Assembly (NCBI GenBank): GCA_023412915.1
Contig: JAEZRE010000018.1
Span: forward strand, 1 to 64,000
Direction of reading: 5' to 3'
DNA from: Bacillota bacterium
GTDB lineage: Bacteria; Bacillota; Clostridia; Acetivibrionales; DTU013
Length of the DNA: 64,000 nucleotides
Numbering within the stretch: position 1 is the stretch's first letter; each line of letters opens with the position of its first letter. Made by a program: the position numbers and the translations under genes. Positions 18,423-26,857 of the stretch are shown piece after piece. The notes under the pieces are model-generated. The model had not been told where the DNA came from. It made no database searches and worked only from the letters and a program-made list of their open reading frames with translations.

Positions 18423-18466
18423 AGCCCCAGAATAACATCATATTAAATGCTATTCCAGGGGCTTTT
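18423..18466 (+). terminator. intrinsic terminator after the VanW gene, holding the next ribosome site
   Basis: AGCCCC at 18423-18428 pairs with GGGGCT at 18458-18463, the stem extending with small bulges through GAATA/TATTC, followed by TTTT. The AGGGG of the 3' arm is also the only Shine-Dalgarno-like element for the transporter starting at 18469, so the same hairpin could stop transcription and hide a ribosome site. Confidence 0.75.
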
Positions 18467-18468
18467 AA

Positions 18469-19686
18469 ATGCGCGGAAAATCGGACGGAGCATTTTTACT
18501 TTTTCTCACAGGGCAGGGCGTACTGAATCTAGGCGAAGCCATCAGATTTATTGCGGTCACGGTTCTCATATATAAGCTTTCAGGCTCCGGCATTACAGCC
18601 GCTGCAGGCGCGGCTATTGCAGCCCTGCCAAGCATAATAGCATCTCCGTTCTCGGGCGTTCTAGGCGACAGGATGAACGAAAGCCGCATACTGATAGCGA
18701 CGGATATAATCAGGTTTTTTACCGTACCGCTTTTTCTATATGCGCATAAGGTCTCATTCATATATCTGCTTCTGGTGGTCATATCACTTTTGGATGTTGT
18801 CTACGGACCTTCAAGAAAGAAATTCATTCTCGGGCTAACGGGCAAAGGCAAGGCGCTCGAGGCAAATTCCCGGCTTACCGGAGTATCGGGCGCGGCATAT
18901 CTCATCGGTCCGATGCTTGCGGGGATCCTTACCGACCTCTACGGACCTGCGCCGGCTATAATAATTGCGGCGTTGTGCTGCCTTGTCTCTTGTATTCTGA
19001 CAACGACGGCCGTGAAGGTCTGCGGGGGCTATAACGGTATACGCGGGTATGGCGACGGCGGGCCAAAGGGTTCGTTTGTTTCTCAACTGCTCGGTGGTAT
19101 CGGCTATTGCAAAAGCGCGGCCTTTATACGTGAATTGCTTGCCATAGGGCTGATCACGGGCTTTTGCACCATATCCGTCAATCTTTCGTTTTATCCGTTC
19201 GCGTTTGATGTATTGTCCGTTACGGCAAAAGGCTGGAGTCTCATGATAACGGTATATTACGGCACGAACCTTGTTGCAATGCTGCTGGTAGGCTGCTTTG
19301 ACAGAAGACGCAGCAGGAAGGGCAGCGGAGGCGGCCTTTTCTATCTTTGCCTTGCGCTGGTTTCAGTCGTCTGGTTTCAGTATTCATACATCAGGAGTTA
19401 TCCTGCTGTACTGCTGCTGCAGTTTGCGGAGGGAACGGCTATTGCGGTCTGCGGCATACTTTTGGCGGCAAGGTACCAGAAGCTGACGGACAGGAGATTC
19501 ATGGCAAGGGTTTCCGGTATAGGCGATATTGCAGGCAGCGCGGGAAGACTGGCGGGGATGGGATGCACAGCGCTAATTACGTGGTATTTCAGCTTCAGTG
19601 AGGTTTTTACAGTAAGCGGTGTAGTGTTGTTGGTGTTTGTGCTGGTAAGCCTGACGAATTCCGTATGGCTGCGCAGTGATCAGTAG
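18469..19686 (+). CDS. MFS transporter
   Basis: A 405-residue major facilitator with about 12 hydrophobic segments and the loop-2 signature region GVLGDRMNESRILIATDI, close to the DrugH+/enterobactin-exporter type of Gram-positive MFS proteins. ATG 18469 lies just behind the terminator-like hairpin. The gene ends 7 nt inside the convergent diguanylate cyclase gene. Substrate unknown; a drug or small-molecule exporter is a reasonable inference. Confidence 0.85.
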   Translation: MRGKSDGAFLLFLTGQGVLNLGEAIRFIAVTVLIYKLSGSGITAAAGAAIAALPSIIASPFSGVLGDRMNESRILIATDIIRFFTVPLFLYAHKVSFIYLLLVVISLLDVVYGPSRKKFILGLTGKGKALEANSRLTGVSGAAYLIGPMLAGILTDLYGPAPAIIIAALCCLVSCILTTTAVKVCGGYNGIRGYGDGGPKGSFVSQLLGGIGYCKSAAFIRELLAIGLITGFCTISVNLSFYPFAFDVLSVTAKGWSLMITVYYGTNLVAMLLVGCFDRRRSRKGSGGGLFYLCLALVSVVWFQYSYIRSYPAVLLLQFAEGTAIAVCGILLAARYQKLTDRRFMARVSGIGDIAGSAGRLAGMGCTALITWYFSFSEVFTVSGVVLLVFVLVSLTNSVWLRSDQ

Positions 19687-20870
19687 AAATCGCGGTGGGA
19701 TACCGCGTTTCTGCCTTTTTGCTTGGATTTGTACAGTCCGGCGTCTGCCGTTTCAATGAGCGCCTTGACGTCCGAGCCGTCGGACGGATATGACGCGATA
19801 CCGATGGAAATCGTGTAATGGGGAGAATCCGAGGCTTCGATATGCTTCCTGAAACGCTCGGCTATGGTAATAGCCTGTCCCGCCCCGGTGTCCGGAAGAA
19901 CTACCAGAAACTCATCCCCGCCGTAACGGCCTATGATATCGAAATCCCGCAGATTATTCCTGACTGAAGCGGAAAGCAGCCTGATGCACTTGTCTCCCGC
20001 CATATGGCCCAACGAATCGTTGATGTTCTTGAAATTGTCTATATCGAACATAAGAATGGAAAAACTGCTCTTCGGCTTCTTTTCGATCAGATCGTCTATC
20101 GCTTCAAGAATAGCGGCCTTGTTCAACACCTTGGACATTGCGTCTATTTTCGAGATGCTTACAAGTTTTTGGTTGACCTTTTCCAACTCAAGCATCCGTT
20201 TTTTGACTTCAAATTCAATGGTCCTTTCGTACTCCGCCAGCTTGTTTTCATTTTCTGCTGCGCTTTTGATCTGGAACCTTAGGTATGCCTGATAAAAATA
20301 GTTCAGGAAACCGAAGTAGGCCGCCAGCTCCAGTACAGGCGACGCGTAGACCGCCGGACCGTATTGCAGATAACTGCGGGCAAATATGGAGGCTGCCAGT
20401 AACAGAACTGACCAGAAGAACCAGCTTGCTTCTCCGGATTTATTACGAAGCACATATAATATAGCAAGCGCGAATATTACGACGGCGGTCAGAAAGACCT
20501 GCCGGTAGGACAAGAGCGCACGGGCAGGAGCGGAAAAAACCAGCGCCGCCGTCAGCGCGGCTGTCGCGGCAAGTAAAACAGCGCGTGTGAGAAGGGGGTA
20601 TTTTTTTACTGCTTTGAATAATAAAATTATGGAGCAGTAGAGCAGCAGGGTCGGCTCCGCTGCGAGAAAAAAGGCTTCGGACAGTTCGTGACTGCCGCAT
20701 AGGAGCGCCGATACGGAAAGCATAAAAACAGTGAAGAAGGAAAAGCCCAGAAGCCTGGGTGTTTCGTCGGCGTTTCTGTACCAATAAGTAATGATGGCTA
20801 TACAAAAAGAAAAGCATGCGGCGATAACAGTGCAAAGCATTGTTTCCGCCAACGGTAACTGCAACGGCAT
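19680..20870 (-). CDS. membrane-bound diguanylate cyclase (GGDEF)
   Basis: Makes cyclic di-GMP from two GTP. About six or seven membrane helices occupy residues 8-205, followed by a coiled-coil linker (AENENKLAEYERTIEFEVKK) and a GGDEF domain (about 235-396). The active-site loop is GGDEF, preceded exactly five residues earlier by RDFD, an intact RxxD inhibitory I-site, so product feedback is expected. GGAGG lies 6 nt before the ATG at 20870. The sensory part resembles no named domain to me. Confidence 0.92.
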   Translation of the reverse strand: MPLQLPLAETMLCTVIAACFSFCIAIITYWYRNADETPRLLGFSFFTVFMLSVSALLCGSHELSEAFFLAAEPTLLLYCSIILLFKAVKKYPLLTRAVLLAATAALTAALVFSAPARALLSYRQVFLTAVVIFALAILYVLRNKSGEASWFFWSVLLLAASIFARSYLQYGPAVYASPVLELAAYFGFLNYFYQAYLRFQIKSAAENENKLAEYERTIEFEVKKRMLELEKVNQKLVSISKIDAMSKVLNKAAILEAIDDLIEKKPKSSFSILMFDIDNFKNINDSLGHMAGDKCIRLLSASVRNNLRDFDIIGRYGGDEFLVVLPDTGAGQAITIAERFRKHIEASDSPHYTISIGIASYPSDGSDVKALIETADAGLYKSKQKGRNAVSHRDFY

Positions 20871-20936
20871 CTGTATCCTCCTTTAAACTGTGAGTCACAT
20901 TTAATATCGGATACAAATGCCGTTTTTTTTACCATG

Positions 20937-21110
20937 TTATTTATGCCGGCCTCTTATCATATAACCGCCGAAAATGCCTCCAAGGAATACGATCCCCAGA
21001 AGCCCCGCTGCCGCGCCTATGCTAAGGTCTACTATGCGGTTCGGTTCTTCGGGCTTGCCTGCTTTTTTCTTTTGTGTTATTGGATATTTCCTGGCAGTTG
21101 TATATCTCAT
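20937..21110 (-). CDS. 57-residue single-span membrane peptide
   Basis: Short gene with a perfect GGAGG five bases before ATG (21110-21108). The product starts MRYTTARKYPITQKKK, strongly basic, then has one glycine-rich hydrophobic helix (about residues 29-50, IGAAAGLLGIVFLGGIFGG) and ends RGRHK. No family recognised. It lies upstream of the GGDEF gene on the same strand with a 66-nt gap, so it may be cotranscribed with it. Confidence 0.75.
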   Translation of the reverse strand: MRYTTARKYPITQKKKAGKPEEPNRIVDLSIGAAAGLLGIVFLGGIFGGYMIRGRHK

Positions 21111-21329
21111 GATTACCTCCGTTAGTCGAAGCTCTCTTTAAATGTTCTTCTTTATTATTTCCTTACGGCGGCCTATTATTAATTACATTGCAAAAAAGTC
21201 GCTTTCCAGCTTATAGGCGGCCTTTTCCTGCATGCATGGACGTGTGCAATATTTTTACCAGATATTGAATAGTATCAAGCGTATTTATTATACTATAAAT
21301 AGCGAAAGGAAGCTGAAAGGAAGGTTCGG

Positions 21330-22667
21330 ATGACAAATACGATCGTTGCCGAAAAGGCTGTCAGGATAAGTTCATTTAACGGAATAGAGGTCTACAGGAT
21401 CAACTCCGTAAAGTTTAAGACAAGCAGTATACACTTCTTCTTCCAAGACAATCTCACAAGGGAAAGCGTAACGAAAAACTCGCTGCTGCCTGCCGTGATG
21501 CGCCGCGGAAGCAGGAATTATCCTACGCTCGGAGATATTTCGATGCAGTTGGAAAACCTGTATGGAGCGACGTTTGACTGCGGAGTTACGAAAAAGGGCG
21601 AAAGGCATATAATGCAGTTCTATGCGGAATTTCTTTCGAAACGGTACATACCGGACGGAACCGATTCCTTCAAGGCAAGCTTCGAGCTGCTTTACGATAT
21701 CATCACAAGGCCGGCGCTTGAAAACGGCCGTTTCAGGGAGGATTACCTCGAACAGGAGAAAGACAAGCTCAAAATACTGATCGAGGGCAGGGTCAACGAT
21801 AAAATGTCGTACAGCGTCGACAGATGCCTGGAAGAGACATGCAGCGACGAGCCTTACGGGATATACGACTACGGTTTTGTGGAGGATCTTCCGGGCATAA
21901 GCGCCGAGGCGCTCACGAACCATTATAAAAAGGTTATGGAGACATATCCCTTGCAGGTTTACCTTGCGGGGGACATCTCGGACGAAGATACGAAGGACGT
22001 GCTGGACCGGCTCTCGGGCTTCCAACGCGGCAACATACTTCAGCTCGGCAACGGTTTTTCCAAAAAACAGCCGGAGAAGACGAGGTATGTGACGGAACCT
22101 ATGAATGTAGCACAGGGCAAGCTCTGTATCGGTTTCAGGACAAACACACCTCCGGGCGACCCGGATTATTCCGCTCTCATGGTGTATAACGGAGTGCTCG
22201 GCGGAGGCATCCATTCGAAGCTTTTCCAGAACGTCAGGGAAAAGGCCAGCCTTGCATATTATTCATATTCAAGGCTTGAGAAATTCAAGGGGCTTATGGT
22301 TATAAGCAGCGGTATCGAAACTCAAAACAAGGACAAAGCGCTCGAGATCATTTTAAGTCAGTTGGAAGCAATAAAAAATGGAGAGATCTCGGACCGTGAA
22401 CTGGAGGCAACGGTAAAGAGCATGGAGACAGGTCTCAAATCGCTTGGAGACAGTCAGCTCAGCCTGGTAGATTTTTACCTGAGCCAGTCGGTATCGGGCA
22501 CCAATGATAATCTCGGCGATATCGACGAGAAAATAAAAAAGGTAACGAAGGACCAGATCATCCGCACGGCTCAGAATATAAAGCTCGATACGGTTTATTT
22601 CCTGATGCCGCAGGGTGTGGGCACGGAAGGCGGCGCGCAAGGCGGACAGGAGGAGATAGGGCAATGA
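21330..22667 (+). CDS. yfmF: M16-family protein YfmF (non-catalytic partner)
   Basis: M16 (pitrilysin-fold) protein of 445 residues. The HxxEH zinc motif expected near the N-terminus is absent, as in the non-catalytic subunit of such pairs; the C-terminal half keeps the M16 layout (NGVLGGGIHSKLFQNVREKASLAYY). The pair YfmF/YfmH (also written YmfF/YmfH) is associated in Bacillus with 5-aminopentanol modification of elongation factor P, an established link whose mechanism is not evident here. The stop overlaps the next ATG by 4 nt. Confidence 0.88.
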   Translation: MTNTIVAEKAVRISSFNGIEVYRINSVKFKTSSIHFFFQDNLTRESVTKNSLLPAVMRRGSRNYPTLGDISMQLENLYGATFDCGVTKKGERHIMQFYAEFLSKRYIPDGTDSFKASFELLYDIITRPALENGRFREDYLEQEKDKLKILIEGRVNDKMSYSVDRCLEETCSDEPYGIYDYGFVEDLPGISAEALTNHYKKVMETYPLQVYLAGDISDEDTKDVLDRLSGFQRGNILQLGNGFSKKQPEKTRYVTEPMNVAQGKLCIGFRTNTPPGDPDYSALMVYNGVLGGGIHSKLFQNVREKASLAYYSYSRLEKFKGLMVISSGIETQNKDKALEIILSQLEAIKNGEISDRELEATVKSMETGLKSLGDSQLSLVDFYLSQSVSGTNDNLGDIDEKIKKVTKDQIIRTAQNIKLDTVYFLMPQGVGTEGGAQGGQEEIGQ

Positions 22668-23947
22668 ATTTTGATAAAATAGAGTATGCTAAAGCCGGGG
22701 AAGTTCTATATCGTTATGAACACAGCAGCGGTCTGAAGGCTTTTTTGATTCCCAGGAAAGGCTATTCAAAGAGATATGCCGCGTTTGCGACCCATTACGG
22801 TTCCATCAATAACGAATTCGTGATACCGGGTGACACGCAGTCCACTGTCGTACCCGACGGGATAGCGCATTTCCTCGAACATAAGCTGTTCGAACAAAAG
22901 GACGGCAGCGTAATGGACAAATTCTCCGCGCTCGGCTCCAATCCGAATGCTTATACAAGCTTTAACCAGACTGTCTACCTCTTTTCCTGCACAGACAGAT
23001 TCAGTGAGAATTTCAGCCTGCTGCTGGATTTTGTACAAAATCCCTATATAACGCAGGAAAGCGTTGAAAAAGAAAAGGGTATAATCGGGCAGGAGATCAT
23101 GATGTATCAGGATGATCCCGGCTGGAGAGCTTTTTTCAACCTGCTGGGAGCTTTTTACGGACGTTTTCCCATTAGGATAGATATCGCGGGGACAATAGAA
23201 AGCATTTCAAAGATAGACCGGGATATGCTGTACAAATGTTACAATACCTTCTACCATCCGTCGAATATGGTCATACTGGTAGTCGGCGAGGAGGAGCCTC
23301 AGGACGTTTTCGGAATGATCGAAGCAGCTCTTCAGAAAAAAGAAGCGCTTTCAGATATCAAAAGAATATTTCCGAACGAACCCGGGACGATCAACAAGGA
23401 CTATGCCGAACAAGCTCTTTCCGTGTCGATACCCATTTTCCAGATGGGTTACAGGGATAACCGCAGGGATAAGGACGGGGTGGAGCTGTTGATGCACGAG
23501 GTGGCTGTGAAGCTCCTGCTCGACATGATAATAGGGAGGAGTTCGGTGCTTTATAATCAGTTGTACAGCGAAGGCCTTCTGAATTCATCATTCGACACCG
23601 ATTTTACGATCGAGAAGGAATATGCCTTTTCAGTGCTGGGCGGCGAATCGCCAGACCCTCTTAAGGTAAAAGAAAGATTCTGCCAGGCGGTCGACGATGC
23701 AAGAGCAAAGGGCCTTGACAGGGAAGCTTACGAAAGACTCCTCAGATCCGCGACCGGCAGGTACATGAGACAGTTCAACTCTGTGGAAAGGATAGCGCAT
23801 TCATTCATATCTGTTTATTTCAAAGGTGTGAACATGTTTGACTATTTACAGGTTTATGATAAAATAACATTTAAATATGTAGAAGAGATATTCAAAGAAC
23901 ATTTTGATCGGGCTAATCTTGCGATATCAGTCGTAAAGCCCGTATAG
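22664..23947 (+). CDS. yfmH: M16-family zinc peptidase YfmH (catalytic partner)
   Basis: Active-site M16 peptidase of 427 residues. The zinc motif HFLEH (GIAHFLEHKLFEQ, about residue 68) is intact, with the downstream metal-binding glutamate in the EKEKGIIGQEIMMYQDDP segment. Translationally coupled to yfmF by an ATGA overlap. Together they would form a heterodimeric M16 protease of the kind associated with EF-P maturation. lgt follows 12 nt later. Confidence 0.92.
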   Translation: MNFDKIEYAKAGEVLYRYEHSSGLKAFLIPRKGYSKRYAAFATHYGSINNEFVIPGDTQSTVVPDGIAHFLEHKLFEQKDGSVMDKFSALGSNPNAYTSFNQTVYLFSCTDRFSENFSLLLDFVQNPYITQESVEKEKGIIGQEIMMYQDDPGWRAFFNLLGAFYGRFPIRIDIAGTIESISKIDRDMLYKCYNTFYHPSNMVILVVGEEEPQDVFGMIEAALQKKEALSDIKRIFPNEPGTINKDYAEQALSVSIPIFQMGYRDNRRDKDGVELLMHEVAVKLLLDMIIGRSSVLYNQLYSEGLLNSSFDTDFTIEKEYAFSVLGGESPDPLKVKERFCQAVDDARAKGLDREAYERLLRSATGRYMRQFNSVERIAHSFISVYFKGVNMFDYLQVYDKITFKYVEEIFKEHFDRANLAISVVKPV

Positions 23948-23959
23948 GGGGATTAGTTG

Positions 23960-25006
23960 ATGAACGTCAGGTTTCCTGGACTCGGATTGGATTTTGAGCT
24001 CAGAAGGTGGGCATTTGAGATATTCGGCCTGCCTATTTACTGGTACGGGATCATTATAGCGCTGGCCTTTCTCTCGGCTGTTCTGCTTGGGCTCAGAAGC
24101 TGCAGAAAATACGATATCGAGCCGGATAGCGTACTCGACATGGTGCTTTTTGCGGCGCCGGCTGCTATTATCGGGGCAAGGCTTTATTACGTCATATTCA
24201 GCTGGGATCAGTACAAGGATAACCTAATAGACATCTTCAAGGTCAGGGATGGCGGCCTGGCAATCTACGGTGGGGTCATAGCCGCAGCGCTGGTCGCATG
24301 GATATACGCCCGGGTAAAGAAGATGTCGTTTTTGAACATAATGGATTTCGCAGCTCCCTACATCGTTCTTGGACAGGGTATAGGCCGCTGGGGGAATTTC
24401 ATGAACCAGGAAGCCTTCGGCACTGCCACACAACTCCCTTGGAGGATGAATGGCGATATACCGGACCAATACCTGAGCGGGCTGACGAATGCCCTCGATC
24501 CTGCGAAATGGGGGGTGCATCCGACATTCCTATACGAATCCCTGTGGGATTTCGCAGTGTTCTTTTTCCTTCTGTGGTACGCGAAAAAGAAAAAGAAGCT
24601 GACGGGCGAAGTGCTGTTCCTGTATCTTATTTGCTACGGAATCGGCCGGTTCATAATCGAGGGTCTCAGGACCGATAGCCTTTATCTCGGAAGCATCAGG
24701 GTGTCTCAGATGCTCTCTGCACTTTTGGTACTGGTGTTTGCAGTGCTTTTCATCTACAGGAGGCGCAAAAAGTCAAAGGCTTCAGAAGAGGAGCCGGTTG
24801 CACTGGGCCAGAGCCAATATGGTTCGTTGCTTACCAGGATGAAAGAGGAAGAGGAAGCCGGGGAAGCAAAGGAAGATAGCCAGGGTGGTTCGGGAGCCGA
24901 AGAGGAAATATCGACCGGGGAGGCTGATGCAGCAGCCGACGAGGTTGAAAAGGATGCATCCGAAGAGGACGACAGGGAGCCGGACAAAGGGACGAAAGAC
25001 GAATGA
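23960..25006 (+). CDS. lgt: prolipoprotein diacylglyceryl transferase
   Basis: Transfers diacylglycerol from phosphatidylglycerol to the lipobox cysteine of prolipoproteins. Seven membrane helices and the signature GQGIGRWGNFMNQEAFG are visible, with the later YGIGRFIIEGLRTD motif. ATG 23960 follows AGGGGGA at a better distance than TTG 23957. The last 75 residues form a very acidic Glu/Asp/Ala-rich cytoplasmic tail that most Lgt proteins lack, giving 348 residues instead of the usual 270 or so. Confidence 0.95.
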   Translation: MNVRFPGLGLDFELRRWAFEIFGLPIYWYGIIIALAFLSAVLLGLRSCRKYDIEPDSVLDMVLFAAPAAIIGARLYYVIFSWDQYKDNLIDIFKVRDGGLAIYGGVIAAALVAWIYARVKKMSFLNIMDFAAPYIVLGQGIGRWGNFMNQEAFGTATQLPWRMNGDIPDQYLSGLTNALDPAKWGVHPTFLYESLWDFAVFFFLLWYAKKKKKLTGEVLFLYLICYGIGRFIIEGLRTDSLYLGSIRVSQMLSALLVLVFAVLFIYRRRKKSKASEEEPVALGQSQYGSLLTRMKEEEEAGEAKEDSQGGSGAEEEISTGEADAAADEVEKDASEEDDREPDKGTKDE

Positions 25007-25025
25007 ACCGGCAAGGAGATATGAG

Positions 25026-25196
25026 TTGGAGCTGCAGGAGTTAAAAAAAGAGATAGATAAACTGAAGAGTGAGATGAACAGGCTTATCGAATCCAATGCG
25101 AGTTTTGATGAAATATACAGAGTCAGTACCAAATTGGACAGGCTAATAGTCATTCTTCTGAAAAATAGGCCAGGTATGGCAAAAAGTCCGGTGTGA
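25026..25196 (+). CDS. Spo0E-like aspartyl-phosphate phosphatase
   Basis: A 56-residue helical hairpin protein. The first helix (ELQELKKEIDKLKSEMNRLI) and the second with STKLDRLIV fit the Spo0E/Rap-like SxxLDxxI motif that dephosphorylates Spo0A~P and so delays sporulation. TTG 25026 is fixed by AAGGAG at 25013-25018, seven bases upstream. The gene lies between lgt and rodA, an unusual place; cotranscription with lgt is likely (19-nt gap). Confidence 0.75.
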   Translation: MELQELKKEIDKLKSEMNRLIESNASFDEIYRVSTKLDRLIVILLKNRPGMAKSPV

Positions 25197-25239
25197 CTTT
25201 TTAAGTGCAATATAGATATGGAATGCACGGGTGGATAAA

Positions 25240-26400
25240 ATGTATTTTGTCGAAAAAACCAAGGGTATCAATTACGCGAAACAATTTGATTATCCGCTTT
25301 TTGTTGCTGTCCTGTTTCTGTCGGGAATCGGTCTGGTTGCCTTGAAGAGCGCGATCGGTGATCCGGGTATCACCTCGACTTGGCTCAAGCAATTGATTTG
25401 TCTTTGCATAGGCGTCGTACTTGCAATAACGATCAGCGTGATCGATTACAAGGATTTTAAAACGCTGGGTATCGCATTATATATAGGAAGCATGCTGTTG
25501 CTGGTCCTGGTACTGGCCGTCGGCGTCGAGCGTAACGGCAGCAAAAGCTGGATCGTACTGCCTCTGATCGGCCAGTTCCAGCCTTCGGAACTTGCCAAGG
25601 TCGCTTTTGCCGTCGTCGTCCCCATATTTCTGGAGCGGCTGAAGGATGGCAAGGATATCGGCAAGAATACCATAAAGCTGATGATATACTCAATACTTCC
25701 GATTGGCCTTGTATTACTGCAGCCGGACGTAGGTACGGCGATGGTATTCGTCTTTTCGCTGGTTGTAGTCCTTTTTATTTACGGAATACCATACAGGTAT
25801 TTCCTCATAGCCGCAGGGGCTTTTGCCGCGGCGGCGCCGATAATGTGGTTCTTCATACTGCCATTGGATCGCTTCAGACATATCAGAGACAGGATAATGA
25901 CCTTCGTTTTTCCGGAGACGGATCTTCTAGGTAAAGGCCTTCAGGTATACAGATCAAAAATGACTATAGGTTCCGGGCAGCTTTTCGGCAAAGGGCTTTT
26001 TCACGGGATCCAGACGCAGAACAGCAGCTCCGTTTCGAGCTACAACGTGCCCGAAAAGCAGACGGACTTTATTTTCTCCGTGATAGGCGAAGAGCTTGGC
26101 TTTATCGGTTCTATCATTATAATAGCTCTGATATTTTTCATATTGTTCAGGTGCATATATATCGCTATGAACTCCAGGGATGCTTACGGCTCGTACATGG
26201 TTATCTTTATCGCTTCCATGATGGGCTTCCACTTTATTGAAAACATAGGCATGTGTATAGGCGTTCTGCCGGTTACAGGCATTCCTCTTCCGTTTGTAAG
26301 CCAGGGCGGCAGTTCGCTTGTTACGAACTTTCTGAACATCGGCGTGCTGCTGAGCGTTTCCGTGCGGCGAAAGAAGACTATATTCAACAGTTCCACGTAG
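25240..26400 (+). CDS. rodA: SEDS peptidoglycan polymerase, RodA type
   Basis: Integral membrane glycosyltransferase of the FtsW/RodA/SpoVE family, with about ten helices, that polymerises lipid II during cell elongation. Family motifs: GSKSWIVLPLIGQFQPSELAK, QPDVGTA, VPEKQTDFIFSVIGEELGF and TGIPLPFVSQGGSS. The start is ATG 25240 with GGGTGG upstream; GTG 25231 is an alternative. It lies outside the cell-wall cluster, which has its own FtsW at 35545, so the elongation role is the better guess. An intrinsic terminator follows. Confidence 0.9.
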   Translation: MYFVEKTKGINYAKQFDYPLFVAVLFLSGIGLVALKSAIGDPGITSTWLKQLICLCIGVVLAITISVIDYKDFKTLGIALYIGSMLLLVLVLAVGVERNGSKSWIVLPLIGQFQPSELAKVAFAVVVPIFLERLKDGKDIGKNTIKLMIYSILPIGLVLLQPDVGTAMVFVFSLVVVLFIYGIPYRYFLIAAGAFAAAAPIMWFFILPLDRFRHIRDRIMTFVFPETDLLGKGLQVYRSKMTIGSGQLFGKGLFHGIQTQNSSSVSSYNVPEKQTDFIFSVIGEELGFIGSIIIIALIFFILFRCIYIAMNSRDAYGSYMVIFIASMMGFHFIENIGMCIGVLPVTGIPLPFVSQGGSSLVTNFLNIGVLLSVSVRRKKTIFNSST

Positions 26401-26458
26401 GTCGGGGAGCTATCCGTGACTTAAGAATTTCCCGGTAAATAATTATAAAAATGAATTT

Positions 26459-26495
26459 CAGCCGGCGGGTGATCGAAAGATTGCCCGCTGTTTTT
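26459..26495 (+). terminator. intrinsic terminator after rodA
   Basis: CGGGTGATC at 26466-26474 pairs with GATTGCCCG at about 26479-26489 around a GAAA loop, followed by TTTTT at 26490-26495. It closes the yfmF-yfmH-lgt-rodA operon. Confidence 0.85.
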
Positions 26496-26520
26496 GTCCT
26501 GTCGGCAGGACCGCACTGGA

Positions 26521-26571
26521 GCATATCCGGTTCCGGACCGCCCGGCGCATATCCGGTTCGGACCGCTCGGC
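26521..26571 (+). repeat. two-copy tandem repeat of 25-26 bp in the rodA-mraZ gap
   Basis: Two adjacent copies (26521-26546 and 26547-26571) both start GCATATCCGGTTC and contain GGACCGC. They lie in the 457-nt non-coding gap between rodA and mraZ, which also holds the rodA terminator, the mraZ promoter and the MraZ operator. I see no gene between 26572 and 26765. Confidence 0.85.
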
Positions 26572-26765
26572 GCTATCTGCTCCACCTCCGCAAACAGCAC
26601 CGATCAGTCCTTTGGAATAAGCGGAACACGAGCAGCTTTCACGGATGCTTCGAGGCAGTTCGACAGGGCCTGGCGGACAGCATAGGAACAAAAGAATCGT
26701 CCCTTTGTTTCACTCTGTTTACTAGGACTTTTTGCCTATCTTTTAAAAAAAATACCAATTATATC

Positions 26766-26794
26766 TTGATTATTACGTAAATCTGTCTTAGAAT
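26766..26794 (+). promoter_or_regulatory. sigma-A promoter of the mraZ cell-wall cluster
   Basis: -35 TTGATT at 26766-26771, 17-bp spacer, -10 TAGAAT at 26789-26794. Predicted start near 26801, directly at the MraZ boxes. Confidence 0.8.
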
Positions 26795-26800
26795 AGAGTT

Positions 26801-26827
26801 AAAGTGGTACGAAGTGGTACAAAGTGG
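26801..26827 (+). promoter_or_regulatory. MraZ operator: three AAAGTGG-type boxes
   Basis: Three boxes AAAGTGG, GAAGTGG, AAAGTGG begin at 26801, 26811 and 26821, separated each time by three bases (TAC, TAC), a 10-bp period. MraZ is known to bind such GTGG direct repeats before its own gene in other bacteria. Placed at the transcription start, they should repress the whole cluster. Confidence 0.85.
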
Positions 26828-26857
26828 TTTGAAAACATGAGGTAAGGGGTGAAATGA

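Noticed and set aside
20934..21125. Plus-strand frame of 63 codons in the GGDEF-yfmF gap
   Set aside because: No ribosome site; the opposite strand holds a better small gene with GGAGG at 20937-21110.
26686..26711. Sequence ending GTCCCTTTGTTTC, found inverted near 11738-11750, as a mobile element end
   Set aside because: Only 13 bases are shared and no transposase or longer repeat is associated with either site.
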